Below, in pieces: positions 1 through 4,959 of a stretch of 5,839 bases of DNA. The DNA is from Methanosarcinales archaeon (lineage in GTDB: Archaea > Halobacteriota > Syntropharchaeia > Alkanophagales > Methanospirareceae): positions 1 through 5,839 of the forward strand of contig JAENXH010000093.1 in NCBI GenBank assembly GCA_016649585.1, read 5' to 3'. Positions within the stretch are counted from its first letter, which is position 1, and each line of letters begins with the position of its first letter. The notes below the pieces were generated by a model. That model did not search any database, was not told where the DNA came from, and saw nothing but the letters and a program-made list of their open reading frames with translations. The position numbers and the translations under genes are program-made.

Positions 1-931
1 CCAAAAGCGTGCCCACCGCGCCCAGTTCCAAGCTCTTTTTCACTTCCTGCTCACCGTACGCCACCATTGTCTCGTTATTTGCGATGAATTCCATGAATCG
101 TGCCATGAGCTTCTTCTCCCGCATCAAGTCCAATCCTTCTAAAGCCTCCCCTGCGGCGTCAACGAGCTCATAAAGGCCTGATTCGTCAGTATACGCGACG
201 TCAAACTCACCGAGAATCTTATTTTGCAGCTCATAATGCAAGTGAGACCCCTTCACAAAATCCTCCTTCGTTGGACTCGGACCACCAATCAGAATACCGT
301 GAAGATCTTCGATTTGAAGGAAGATCTGTGATGCGTGTTCGCCTATCCGCTTATAAAAATCATCGGTTGCGATCTCTCGCAGTCTTTGAAACCGCTGTGC
401 GGACTGTCCACCTTTTCTTATCTTTCCCGGAACTGAAGAGGTGAGGTGTTTCACCGATTCCACCACCTTTCCGCTTAAAATACCGATCGTTGCTTCTCGT
501 TTGTCAAGCACGAGCAAGCCATATTTATCCTTCTCCTCCACGAGTCCTTCCAGCGGCTCGAGGAAGAAGCTCGAATCACAGTGATAGATATAAGAATATA
601 TCTTTGCCGGTGGCTCCACAATGAAAGTTTCGATATCCGTCTTGTCTCCACCCTTATCTACAGCACCGCAAAATATAACCAGGCCATTTTCGCCTACACT
701 CACATACCTCAGCTTGGCTAAGAGGGATTCCAGAGAGCTCTGAACGTTAGTACGAGTGATTTTACTCTTTATGTTCATTGCCTGTCCGTGTTCATCACGG
801 AGATGAGACGTAACATCTGATATTTGCTTATCAGGCGGAATGTAAACGGACACAAGTTCTGTGCCTCTTCCACTCTTTTTCCTCAGTTCTTCCAATACTT
901 TCTTGAATTCATACTTCTTTATTTGATCCAT
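1..931 (-). CDS. prf1: Peptide chain release factor aRF1, C-terminus cut by window edge
   Basis: Archaeal class I release factor (eRF1/aRF1 family), which recognises all three stop codons in the ribosomal A site and triggers peptidyl-tRNA hydrolysis, working with aEF1A and ABCE1. Reading from the ATG at 931 gives 310 codons before the sequence runs out. Seen directly: N-terminus MDQIKKYEF, the stop-decoding NIKS loop at residues 53-56, the decoding-domain YxCxxxF motif in SYIYHCDSSFF, and the catalytic GGQ (RKGGQSAQRF) at 174-176. The last readable part (GEQEVKKSLELGAVGTLL) lies in domain 3. Full-length aRF1 is about 410-420 residues, so roughly the last 100 are missing because of the window, not a break. 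The start is supported by a GAGG nine bases upstream; the nearest upstream in-frame ATG is closed by a TGA. It probably has its own promoter, being about 160 bases beyond the tRNA. Family assignment is very secure. Confidence 0.97.
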   Translation of the reverse strand, partial: MDQIKKYEFKKVLEELRKKSGRGTELVSVYIPPDKQISDVTSHLRDEHGQAMNIKSKITRTNVQSSLESLLAKLRYVSVGENGLVIFCGAVDKGGDKTDIETFIVEPPAKIYSYIYHCDSSFFLEPLEGLVEEKDKYGLLVLDKREATIGILSGKVVESVKHLTSSVPGKIRKGGQSAQRFQRLREIATDDFYKRIGEHASQIFLQIEDLHGILIGGPSPTKEDFVKGSHLHYELQNKILGEFDVAYTDESGLYELVDAAGEALEGLDLMREKKLMARFMEFIANNETMVAYGEQEVKKSLELGAVGTLL

Positions 932-970
932 ATCTCATAGCCTCATTCCTATCCAGTATTCAGTTTAATC

Positions 971-980
971 ATATAATTAA
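971..980 (-). promoter_or_regulatory. Probable TATA box for prf1
   Basis: On the minus strand this reads TTAATTATAT inside a very AT-rich stretch, about 40 bases upstream of the prf1 ATG. A start of transcription roughly 25 bases downstream would leave a short leader of about 15-20 bases carrying a GAGG ribosome-binding site. The position fits an archaeal TATA box, but the match to TTTATATA is imperfect and the local AT bias could produce it by chance. Confidence 0.35.
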
Positions 981-1026
981 AATCTTGAAGGTTGTTTTTC
1001 TTCCCCCAAACCGCTTTTTCTTCGAT

Positions 1027-1052
1027 AAAACTTTCTTTTAAAAGAAAGTTTT
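1027..1052. repeat. Perfect 26-base palindrome downstream of tRNA-Gly
   Basis: Two 13-base arms (AAAACTTTCTTTT and its exact complement) abut with no spacer. It lies between the tRNA-Gly 3' end and the prf1 promoter. In minus-strand RNA it could fold as a hairpin, but no run of U follows it, so a simple terminator is not indicated. It shares the word AAACTTT with the next inverted repeat at 1069-1091, suggesting that the two form one composite element. Confidence 0.85.
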
Positions 1053-1068
1053 CTGCGGAGCGTTTTTG

Positions 1069-1091
1069 ATCAAACTTTTGTAAAGTTTGAT
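1069..1091. repeat. Inverted repeat abutting the tRNA-Gly 3' end
   Basis: Ten-base arms ATCAAACTTT and AAAGTTTGAT flank a 3-base spacer (TGT). The outer base of the right arm is the discriminator base of the tRNA, so the hairpin would sit directly on the 3' trailer of the tRNA precursor. The left arm also overlaps a 10-base palindrome TTTGATCAAA (1065-1074). It could be a trailer hairpin affecting 3' processing, or part of a dispersed repeat. Confidence 0.8.
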
Positions 1092-1161
1092 GCGGCAACC
1101 GGGGCTCGAACCCGGGTTATAGGCTTGGGAAGCCCATGTCCTACCGCTAGACTATTGCCGC
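1091..1161 (-). tRNA. tRNA-Gly, anticodon CCC
   Basis: A 71-nucleotide cloverleaf folds by hand on the minus strand. The acceptor stem is GCGGCAA with TTGCCGC and discriminator A73. The D arm is GTCT-AGCGGTA-GGAC. The anticodon arm is TGGGC-TTCCCAA-GCCTA with one G-U pair, giving anticodon CCC, which reads GGG glycine codons. The variable loop is TAAC, and the T arm is CCGGG-TTCGAGC-CCCGG. No CCA is encoded, as is common in archaea. There is no intron. Its first 15 nucleotides lie inside the end of rpoL on the same strand. It is followed immediately by an inverted repeat. All stems pair fully, so a functional gene is expected. Confidence 0.95.
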
Positions 1162-1464
1162 TTTGTACTTCTTTCCAAACGCCTCAAATTCTGATGCAAG
1201 AGCAGCAACAGCGGACTTCACCGCCTCTAAGGGATCCCCCTCCTTCATCTTCACATACAAAACGGGATTGCTTCTCAAGGTATGTTGAATGCTGTAGGTT
1301 GCGATATCCACCTGTTCATTCTCGAGCAGTTTGGAAGTTAGCGGCGCTAAAAGGGTGTGGTCCTCTCCTTCTATCTCTATTCTCACTACGTTTTCCTTTG
1401 CCTCTAATATTATTACCTTCTTAGTTTCATCTCCATTTTCTTCAGTTTCAGTTTCAGTTTCCAT
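1147..1464 (-). CDS. rpoL: DNA-directed RNA polymerase subunit L (Rpo11)
   Basis: Small subunit of the archaeal RNA polymerase (RPB11/AC19 family; structural counterpart of one bacterial alpha-subunit N-terminal domain), which pairs with Rpo3/RpoD to nucleate core assembly. The 105-residue product carries the family core: EGEDHTLL at 32-39, then YSIQHTLRSNPVLYVK at 57-72, and a C-terminal helix (AVKSAVAALASEFEAF). It is slightly longer than the usual 90-95 residues because of an acidic, low-complexity N-terminus (METETETEENGDE). The ATG is supported by GGTGAT six bases upstream. It lies 38 bases after csl4 and is probably co-transcribed with it. Odd point: the last four codons and the TAG stop coincide with tRNA-Gly nucleotides 1-15. 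All six other genes with a visible stop use TAA. Family assignment is very secure. Confidence 0.96.
   Translation of the reverse strand: METETETEENGDETKKVIILEAKENVVRIEIEGEDHTLLAPLTSKLLENEQVDIATYSIQHTLRSNPVLYVKMKEGDPLEAVKSAVAALASEFEAFGKKYKAAIV
1441..1461. repeat. Hexanucleotide tandem repeat at the rpoL N-terminus
   Basis: Three full copies of TTCAGT plus a partial copy (coding strand GAAACT) encode the repeated Glu-Thr pairs right after the rpoL start codon. Slippage here would add or remove two residues without shifting the frame. It is probably a harmless low-complexity leader outside the conserved Rpo11 fold. Confidence 0.8.
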
Positions 1465-1502
1465 GCTTACATCACCGCCCTTTTCTCAATAATATTAAAA
1501 GG

Positions 1503-2066
1503 TTACACTAATCCCTTACCATAATCTTCAGATATATTCCTTACTTCTACCCGTTTGCAGCTCTCACACGCCAGAGTATTCCCTTTTCTCTTCAGAGTCT
1601 TTTTGCACTTCGCACATATCGCTTTTATCACGCCTAAATCTTCCCCTTCTGTGCTGAGTCTTAAAGCCGCCACGTCTATCACTTTCGCCTTTACCAAATC
1701 AAGATAGCCAAACTCGCGCTGCAAATCATTCACATACCCGCTCCTTACGTTTGATATATGAATAACCCCCTGCGTGGATGCTGCAATCTCTCGCTCTTCA
1801 TGCCCTTTCAGGCATGCTATACTCACGATGGCAACAGTATCCCGTAAGTCCTCTATTCGGCCTACAACCACATCCCCCTCTTTAAGCGTTGGTGGGGTAT
1901 CCACCTTTGGTTGGACTTCTATAACCCGCTTATCACTTATGCTAACTCCCCCGATAAGCGAAGCATGTATATTCCCTTTTTCATCATACACACCCTCTCC
2001 CGGCGTGAATTCCTCAGAAGTACCTAAGAAATCTCCTGGCACTACGATTCCTTTTTCTTTTCCCAT
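1503..2066 (-). CDS. csl4: Exosome RNA-binding subunit Csl4
   Basis: Cap subunit of the archaeal exosome, the phosphorolytic 3'-5' RNA degradation and tailing complex (Rrp41-Rrp42 ring with Rrp4 or Csl4 and DnaG on top). The 187-residue product shows the three expected parts. These are an N-terminal domain (residues 5-58, with VVPGDFLGTSEEFTPGEGVY), an S1 RNA-binding domain (about 62-145, with GDVVVGRIEDLRDTVAIVSI and the GVIHISNVR turn), and a C-terminal zinc ribbon with C151, C154, C167 and C170. Length is normal for the family. The ATG is preceded by GGAGAG six bases upstream inside a purine-rich leader. Being directly upstream of rpoL matches an arrangement I recall from other euryarchaea. 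It is divergent from ruvC across 67 bases. Confidence 0.95.
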   Translation of the reverse strand: MGKEKGIVVPGDFLGTSEEFTPGEGVYDEKGNIHASLIGGVSISDKRVIEVQPKVDTPPTLKEGDVVVGRIEDLRDTVAIVSIACLKGHEEREIAASTQGVIHISNVRSGYVNDLQREFGYLDLVKAKVIDVAALRLSTEGEDLGVIKAICAKCKKTLKRKGNTLACESCKRVEVRNISEDYGKGLV

Positions 2067-2100
2067 TCACTTCTCTCCTTTTCTCTTTCTTCTCTGCTCC

Positions 2101-2108
2101 ATTAATAT
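2101..2108. promoter_or_regulatory. Candidate TATA element shared by csl4 and ruvC
   Basis: ATTAATAT sits in the 67-base gap between two divergent start codons and is nearly symmetric. Reading leftward, transcription starting about 25 bases away would give csl4 a short leader containing GGAGAG. Reading rightward, the same distance reaches the ruvC ATG at 2134, which has no ribosome-binding site and would then be leaderless. A second AT-rich stretch (about 2122-2131) could instead serve csl4. The role is inferred from spacing only. Confidence 0.35.
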
Positions 2109-2133
2109 GTTACTTCTTCTCTATTTATTAGTT

Positions 2134-2616
2134 ATGCGTGTAATTGGGATAGACCCGGGAACTGCGAGGACGGGATGGGGTGTTGTTGAGTTCAATAACG
2201 GCAGATTAAAATCCGTTGATTGTGGGTACATAAAAACGACCACGGAGCAATCAAACGGCGATAGATTGAAGAAGATATATAACGATTTGCTTGAGCTGAT
2301 AGCAGATACTACGCCGGATGATATGGCAATCGAGAAAATTTTCTTCAACACCAATGTGAAAACCGCATTAAGCGTTGGGCAGGCACGTGGCGTTTGTCTC
2401 TTAGCGGCTGCTATCGCTGGACTTGCCATATATGAATATAACACCTCAGAGGTGAAAAGTTTTATGACCGGGTATGGAAGGGCAACGAAGAGTGAAGTGG
2501 CGAGCAAGGTAAAGGAATTGCTTCAGTTAGAGGAAGTACCAAAGCCTGACGATGTCACCGATGCCCTCGCTATTGCAGTCACGCATATCGCGCTGAAGTC
2601 ACATGTAGATTTTTAA
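2134..2616 (+). CDS. ruvC: RuvC-type Holliday junction resolvase
   Basis: Crossover-junction endodeoxyribonuclease of the bacterial RuvC family: a homodimeric, metal-dependent nuclease with an RNase H fold that cuts four-way DNA junctions at homologous strands. The 160-residue product begins MRVIGIDPGTARTGWGVV, the classic RuvC start. All four acidic catalytic residues can be placed: D7, E67 (AIEKIFF), D140 and D143 (DDVTDALAIA). NVKTALSVGQARG and TGYGRATKSEV match other conserved blocks. Length is close to the bacterial norm of about 170. The reading frame stays open far upstream, but the family N-terminus fixes the start at 2134; an ATG at 2107 would add nine hydrophobic residues. No SD is seen, so it may be leaderless. 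ruvA and ruvB are not adjacent. Archaea generally resolve junctions with the unrelated Hjc, so this gene was probably acquired from bacteria. Confidence 0.92.
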   Translation: MRVIGIDPGTARTGWGVVEFNNGRLKSVDCGYIKTTTEQSNGDRLKKIYNDLLELIADTTPDDMAIEKIFFNTNVKTALSVGQARGVCLLAAAIAGLAIYEYNTSEVKSFMTGYGRATKSEVASKVKELLQLEEVPKPDDVTDALAIAVTHIALKSHVDF

Positions 2617-2903
2617 TTTAACAATAACGTGAATGTGACAAACCAGCAGAAAACGGTCATGAACGAGATGTAAATCCAATCCTTCGCCCCTTCCATGTTT
2701 ATATTTAAGAACGGATAGACGAATTTCTGCACCAAGACCAGGAGGATCGCAATGAGCAAGCCATCTTCTGAACTGGGGTTATTTATCACGAAGAAGGATA
2801 TAACACCCGCGAGAACACCAAATAGCGATGGTACCGCGGTCTTTATTATGCCTTCCGCGTATTCTTCCTTTTTTTTAGCCTCACCGCTCTTCTCGTTCTC
2901 CAT
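2613..2903 (-). CDS. EMC6-like small membrane protein
   Basis: A 96-residue integral membrane protein: a charged cytosolic N-terminus (residues 1-20, rich in E and K), then three likely membrane segments at about 22-42 (VPSLFGVLAGVISFFVI), 47-68 (DGLLIAILLVLVQKFVYPFL) and 76-95 (IYISFMTVFCWFVTFTLLL). The order, the GVLAGVISF turn in the first segment, and KDWIYISFMTVFCWF resemble archaeal proteins annotated as EMC6-like. EMC6 in eukaryotes is a core subunit of the ER membrane protein complex, which inserts tail-anchored and multipass proteins. A role in membrane protein insertion with an archaeal EMC3/Oxa1-type protein is inference. Its stop overlaps the ruvC stop by 4 bases, tail to tail. 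It lies 94 bases beyond the dehydrogenase gene and appears to have its own promoter. Family call is by memory of the motif pattern. Confidence 0.65.
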   Translation of the reverse strand: MENEKSGEAKKKEEYAEGIIKTAVPSLFGVLAGVISFFVINNPSSEDGLLIAILLVLVQKFVYPFLNINMEGAKDWIYISFMTVFCWFVTFTLLLN

Positions 2904-2936
2904 CTAACAGCCCACTTTTACTACTAATTATATCTG

Positions 2937-2946
2937 CTATATAAGT
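2937..2946 (-). promoter_or_regulatory. TATA box for the EMC6-like gene
   Basis: The minus strand reads ACTTATATAG, a good match to the archaeal TATA consensus, 33 bases or more upstream of the ATG at 2903. Initiation about 25 bases downstream would give a leader of roughly 10-15 bases. A second AT-rich stretch (about 2924-2933) could position a leaderless transcript instead. This suggests separate transcription from the upstream dehydrogenase. Confidence 0.5.
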
Positions 2947-2997
2947 ATTCTACCAACCGGTAACGAGAGTTGTTTTTGCTATTCCACGCGCATTGCA

Positions 2998-4161
2998 TTA
3001 TTCACCGTTCCACATTCTCGCGATGATTTCTTCTGCATCTTTCTGCTCGATTTTACGAGGGTTCCGTGCTAAGTATCCCTTCTCCTTCACCAGTGCTTCA
3101 GCCAAATCAGGCAAGTCCCCCGCGGGCACATCCAAATCAGCAAGCCGTGTTGGCAATTTTAACGCTTCCAACAGGTTCTTAACACGAGAAATAGCTTTAG
3201 AAGCTGCTTCTTCTTCCGTCAACCGGGATACATCCTCACCCATCTCGCGTGCCACCTTTGCTAACCGTTCCTTAACTGCAGGTTCCTTCGCATTATACTC
3301 CATCATATAGGGCAACGCAAGTGCGGCAGCGACACCATGTGGGATTTTATACCTTGCTCCGAATGTATGAGCTGCTGCATGACCTGCTATAACACCTGCA
3401 TTCCCAAATGCCATACCAGCCAGCATCGCTGCTATTGACATCTTTAAACGGGCATCGAGATTATCGCCATGTGAAACGGCCTCCTCTAAATTATCTGCAA
3501 TCTTCCTTATCGCTTCTAATGCAAAAGAATCTGTCAGCGGGTTTGCGCCAAGTGAGATAAATGCTTCTATTGCATGACTCAATGCGTCCATGCCTGTGGA
3601 AGCGGTTACCTCTGGCGGCATCGTGGCTGTGAACGATGGAGAAATTAAAACAACGTCTGCGAGATTATAAGGACTCGCTATTGCCTTTTTCTTGCCTTCA
3701 ACAATGATGAGTGCGAATGGCGTAGCTTCCGCACCCGTCCCAGCAGTTGTCGGGATTAAAATCGTCGGCACGCTCGGGTTCACAATCTTGTTCGCACCCA
3801 AGAAATCGCTTGCACCCTGCTCCGGGTTAGAAGCTGCCGCAGCGGCAACCTTTGCCATATCCAGCACGCTTCCGCCTCCAACACCCACAACCAGATCGTA
3901 TCTCGCTGCTCTTGCCGCTTTTACAATCGTTTCTGCAACTTCTAACGTTGGTTCCGACTCCACATTATCAAAGATGTCTACTTCTACTACCTCTTTCAAA
4001 GGTTTCTCCACCTTCTTGAGCAAGCCTGCCTTTTCAATTGTGCCATCGGTAACAATGAACGCTTTTTCCGCACCCAATCCTTTCGCTTCAGCACCAATTT
4101 TTTCCTCTACCACGTCACCAAAAACAATTCGTTTTGGTAACTGAACTGTATACACCCCCAT
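2998..4161 (-). CDS. Iron-containing alcohol dehydrogenase
   Basis: Group III (Fe-ADH) oxidoreductase interconverting an alcohol and an aldehyde or ketone with NAD(P)H; the substrate cannot be told from sequence. Counting from the ATG at 4161 (387 residues, normal length), the N-terminal nucleotide-binding half carries VTDGT (about 37-41) and GGGSVLDMAK (95-104), followed by IPTTAGTGAEAT. The C-terminal helical half holds the metal ligands in the expected places: D192 and H196 in GMDALSHAIEAF, H261 in AGHAAAH, and H275 in IPHG, so it should be catalytically competent. An in-frame GTG at 4170 would add three residues, but a GGTGG overlapping that GTG sits five bases before the ATG and favours 4161. 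It is divergent from grpE with its own TATA box. A family acting on simple alcohols, butanol/propanediol-like substrates or glycerol remains open. Confidence 0.93.
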   Translation of the reverse strand: MGVYTVQLPKRIVFGDVVEEKIGAEAKGLGAEKAFIVTDGTIEKAGLLKKVEKPLKEVVEVDIFDNVESEPTLEVAETIVKAARAARYDLVVGVGGGSVLDMAKVAAAAASNPEQGASDFLGANKIVNPSVPTILIPTTAGTGAEATPFALIIVEGKKKAIASPYNLADVVLISPSFTATMPPEVTASTGMDALSHAIEAFISLGANPLTDSFALEAIRKIADNLEEAVSHGDNLDARLKMSIAAMLAGMAFGNAGVIAGHAAAHTFGARYKIPHGVAAALALPYMMEYNAKEPAVKERLAKVAREMGEDVSRLTEEEAASKAISRVKNLLEALKLPTRLADLDVPAGDLPDLAEALVKEKGYLARNPRKIEQKDAEEIIARMWNGE

Positions 4162-4165
4162 TTTT

Positions 4166-4172
4166 ACCACCC
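4166..4172 (-). promoter_or_regulatory. Ribosome-binding site deciding the dehydrogenase start
   Basis: The minus strand reads GGGTGGT followed by AAAA and ATG. The GGTGG core is well spaced for the ATG at 4161. It overlaps the alternative GTG codon at 4168-4170, which has no such site of its own upstream. This makes the ATG the preferred start. Confidence 0.6.
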
Positions 4173-4196
4173 AATTATTAAATACTGAGCTAAGGA

Positions 4197-4206
4197 CTTA
4201 TATAAC
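4197..4206 (-). promoter_or_regulatory. TATA box for the alcohol dehydrogenase
   Basis: The minus strand reads GTTATATAAG, one of the best TATA-box matches in the window. It is 36-45 bases upstream of the ATG at 4161. Initiation about 25 bases downstream would fall near 4175, leaving a short leader that just includes the GGTGG ribosome-binding site. Confidence 0.6.
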
Positions 4207-4302
4207 TTATCTTTGCCTGAAGCGGCTTTTTAGTTGTTAGAGATTATTATAACAGCCTGTGCTCAGACAGAAAGAAATGCGCGTAGATTTGCGGGAGAAT
4301 AC

Positions 4303-4315
4303 GAAAAATATTTAA
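4303..4315 (+). promoter_or_regulatory. Probable TATA box for grpE
   Basis: GAAAAATATTTAA has an A-rich BRE-like lead and a TATA-like core, about 46-58 bases before the TTG start. Initiation some 25 bases downstream, near 4336, would give a leader of about 25 bases containing GGAGG. No CIRCE-type heat-shock operator is visible. Confidence 0.45.
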
Positions 4316-4347
4316 CAAATGAACGCATACTAAAACGCGGTATCGCT

Positions 4348-4352
4348 GGAGG
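4348..4352 (+). promoter_or_regulatory. Ribosome-binding site fixing the TTG start of grpE
   Basis: GGAGG, a strong anti-16S match, lies eight bases before the TTG at 4361. No in-frame ATG or GTG lies nearby at suitable spacing, so this site is the main argument for the rare TTG start codon. Confidence 0.7.
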
Positions 4353-4360
4353 AAACAAAT

Positions 4361-4957
4361 TTGAGAAACGTTCAGAAGAAGGTGCTGGAGGCACAAAAGA
4401 ACGAAGAAAAGGAACTTGCAGAGGCACAGGTAGTGGTTACAAGCACTGAATTAGAGAGATTGAAGAAGGAATTGGCAGAGAAGACGGCGTTAGCAGATGA
4501 GTATTTATCTCGACTGAAATACCTTCAAGCGGACTTTGAGAACTATAAGAAGATGGTTGCTCGTGAGCGGGAAATGTATGAGATGTGCGCAACTGAAGAG
4601 TTAATAAAGCGTTTATTGCCAATTATTGATGCTCTTGAGGCTGGTTTTGCCTCGGCTAAGCAGTGTGAGGATCTAATGTCATTTGTAAAAGGGATTGAGT
4701 TACTATATCAAGATCTGATGGCTGTGCTTGGCAAAGAGGGGTTAAAACCAATCAAGGCAGTTGGAGAGAAGTTCGACCCTTATAAACATGAAGTTACTAT
4801 GACGGTTATTAACGATGATCATCCAGAGGATACGATTTTGGAAGAACTTGAGAGAGGCTATATGCTGGGTGCGAAAGTGATACGAACATCGAAGGTTGCA
4901 GTTTCAAAGAAGGCAGCACCTCGGAGGCACACCACTCAGAACAGCTCAGATTACTAA
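4361..4957 (+). CDS. grpE: Nucleotide exchange factor GrpE
   Basis: Cytosolic co-chaperone that releases ADP from DnaK (Hsp70) so that substrate can be released, in the DnaK-DnaJ-GrpE cycle. The 198-residue product has a long N-terminal coiled coil (about 1-75, rich in K and E, including LKYLQADFENYKK), which mediates dimerisation. A four-helix-bundle region follows (about 78-130, ELIKRLLPIIDALEAGF). The C-terminal beta domain carries the family signature FDPYKHEV (138-145) and GYMLGAKVIRTSKVAVSKK (166-184). It ends in a polar, basic tail (APRRHTTQNSSDY). The start is TTG, supported by GGAGG eight bases upstream. In many genomes grpE sits with dnaK and dnaJ; here it stands alone, convergent with cooC, the two stops 2 bases apart. 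GrpE and DnaK in archaea are thought to come from bacteria. Confidence 0.95.
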   Translation: MRNVQKKVLEAQKNEEKELAEAQVVVTSTELERLKKELAEKTALADEYLSRLKYLQADFENYKKMVAREREMYEMCATEELIKRLLPIIDALEAGFASAKQCEDLMSFVKGIELLYQDLMAVLGKEGLKPIKAVGEKFDPYKHEVTMTVINDDHPEDTILEELERGYMLGAKVIRTSKVAVSKKAAPRRHTTQNSSDY

Positions 4958-4959
4958 TC

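Noticed and set aside
1027..1091. Inverted repeats as an intrinsic terminator for the csl4-rpoL-tRNA unit
   Set aside because: On the minus-strand transcript the hairpins are followed by A-rich or mixed sequence, not by a run of U, so a classical terminator is not supported.
1147..1149. rpoL TAG as a pyrrolysine codon with read-through
   Set aside because: A second in-frame TAG follows after one codon and everything beyond is tRNA. The Rpo11 fold is already complete, so TAG is best read as a stop.
1125..1424. A 99-codon plus-strand open frame across the tRNA and rpoL
   Set aside because: It is antisense to the tRNA and rpoL, both of which are certain, and its protein is Ser/Pro/Leu-rich without recognisable motifs.
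1774..2133. Upstream in-frame extension of the ruvC reading frame (120 codons)
   Set aside because: It runs antisense through most of the N-terminal half of csl4, and its translation is low-complexity, rich in Ser, Thr and Pro. RuvC proteins begin at the MRVIGIDPG motif, so the gene starts at 2134.
3692..4144. A 150-codon plus-strand open frame inside the dehydrogenase
   Set aside because: It is exactly antisense to the strongly conserved N-terminal half of the Fe-ADH, with a Ser/Ala/Thr-rich translation typical of shadow frames.
4231..4256. CIRCE-type heat-shock operator upstream of grpE
   Set aside because: The dyad arms (TGTTA/TAACA) are only five bases with a ten-base spacer and do not match TTAGCACTC-N9-GAGTGCTAA.
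4234..4449. A 71-codon plus-strand open frame with a TTG start before grpE
   Set aside because: It lacks a ribosome-binding site, overlaps grpE in another frame, and its translation (basic, Gly/Arg-rich at the end) resembles no family I know. It is an out-of-frame shadow of the grpE leader and 5' end.
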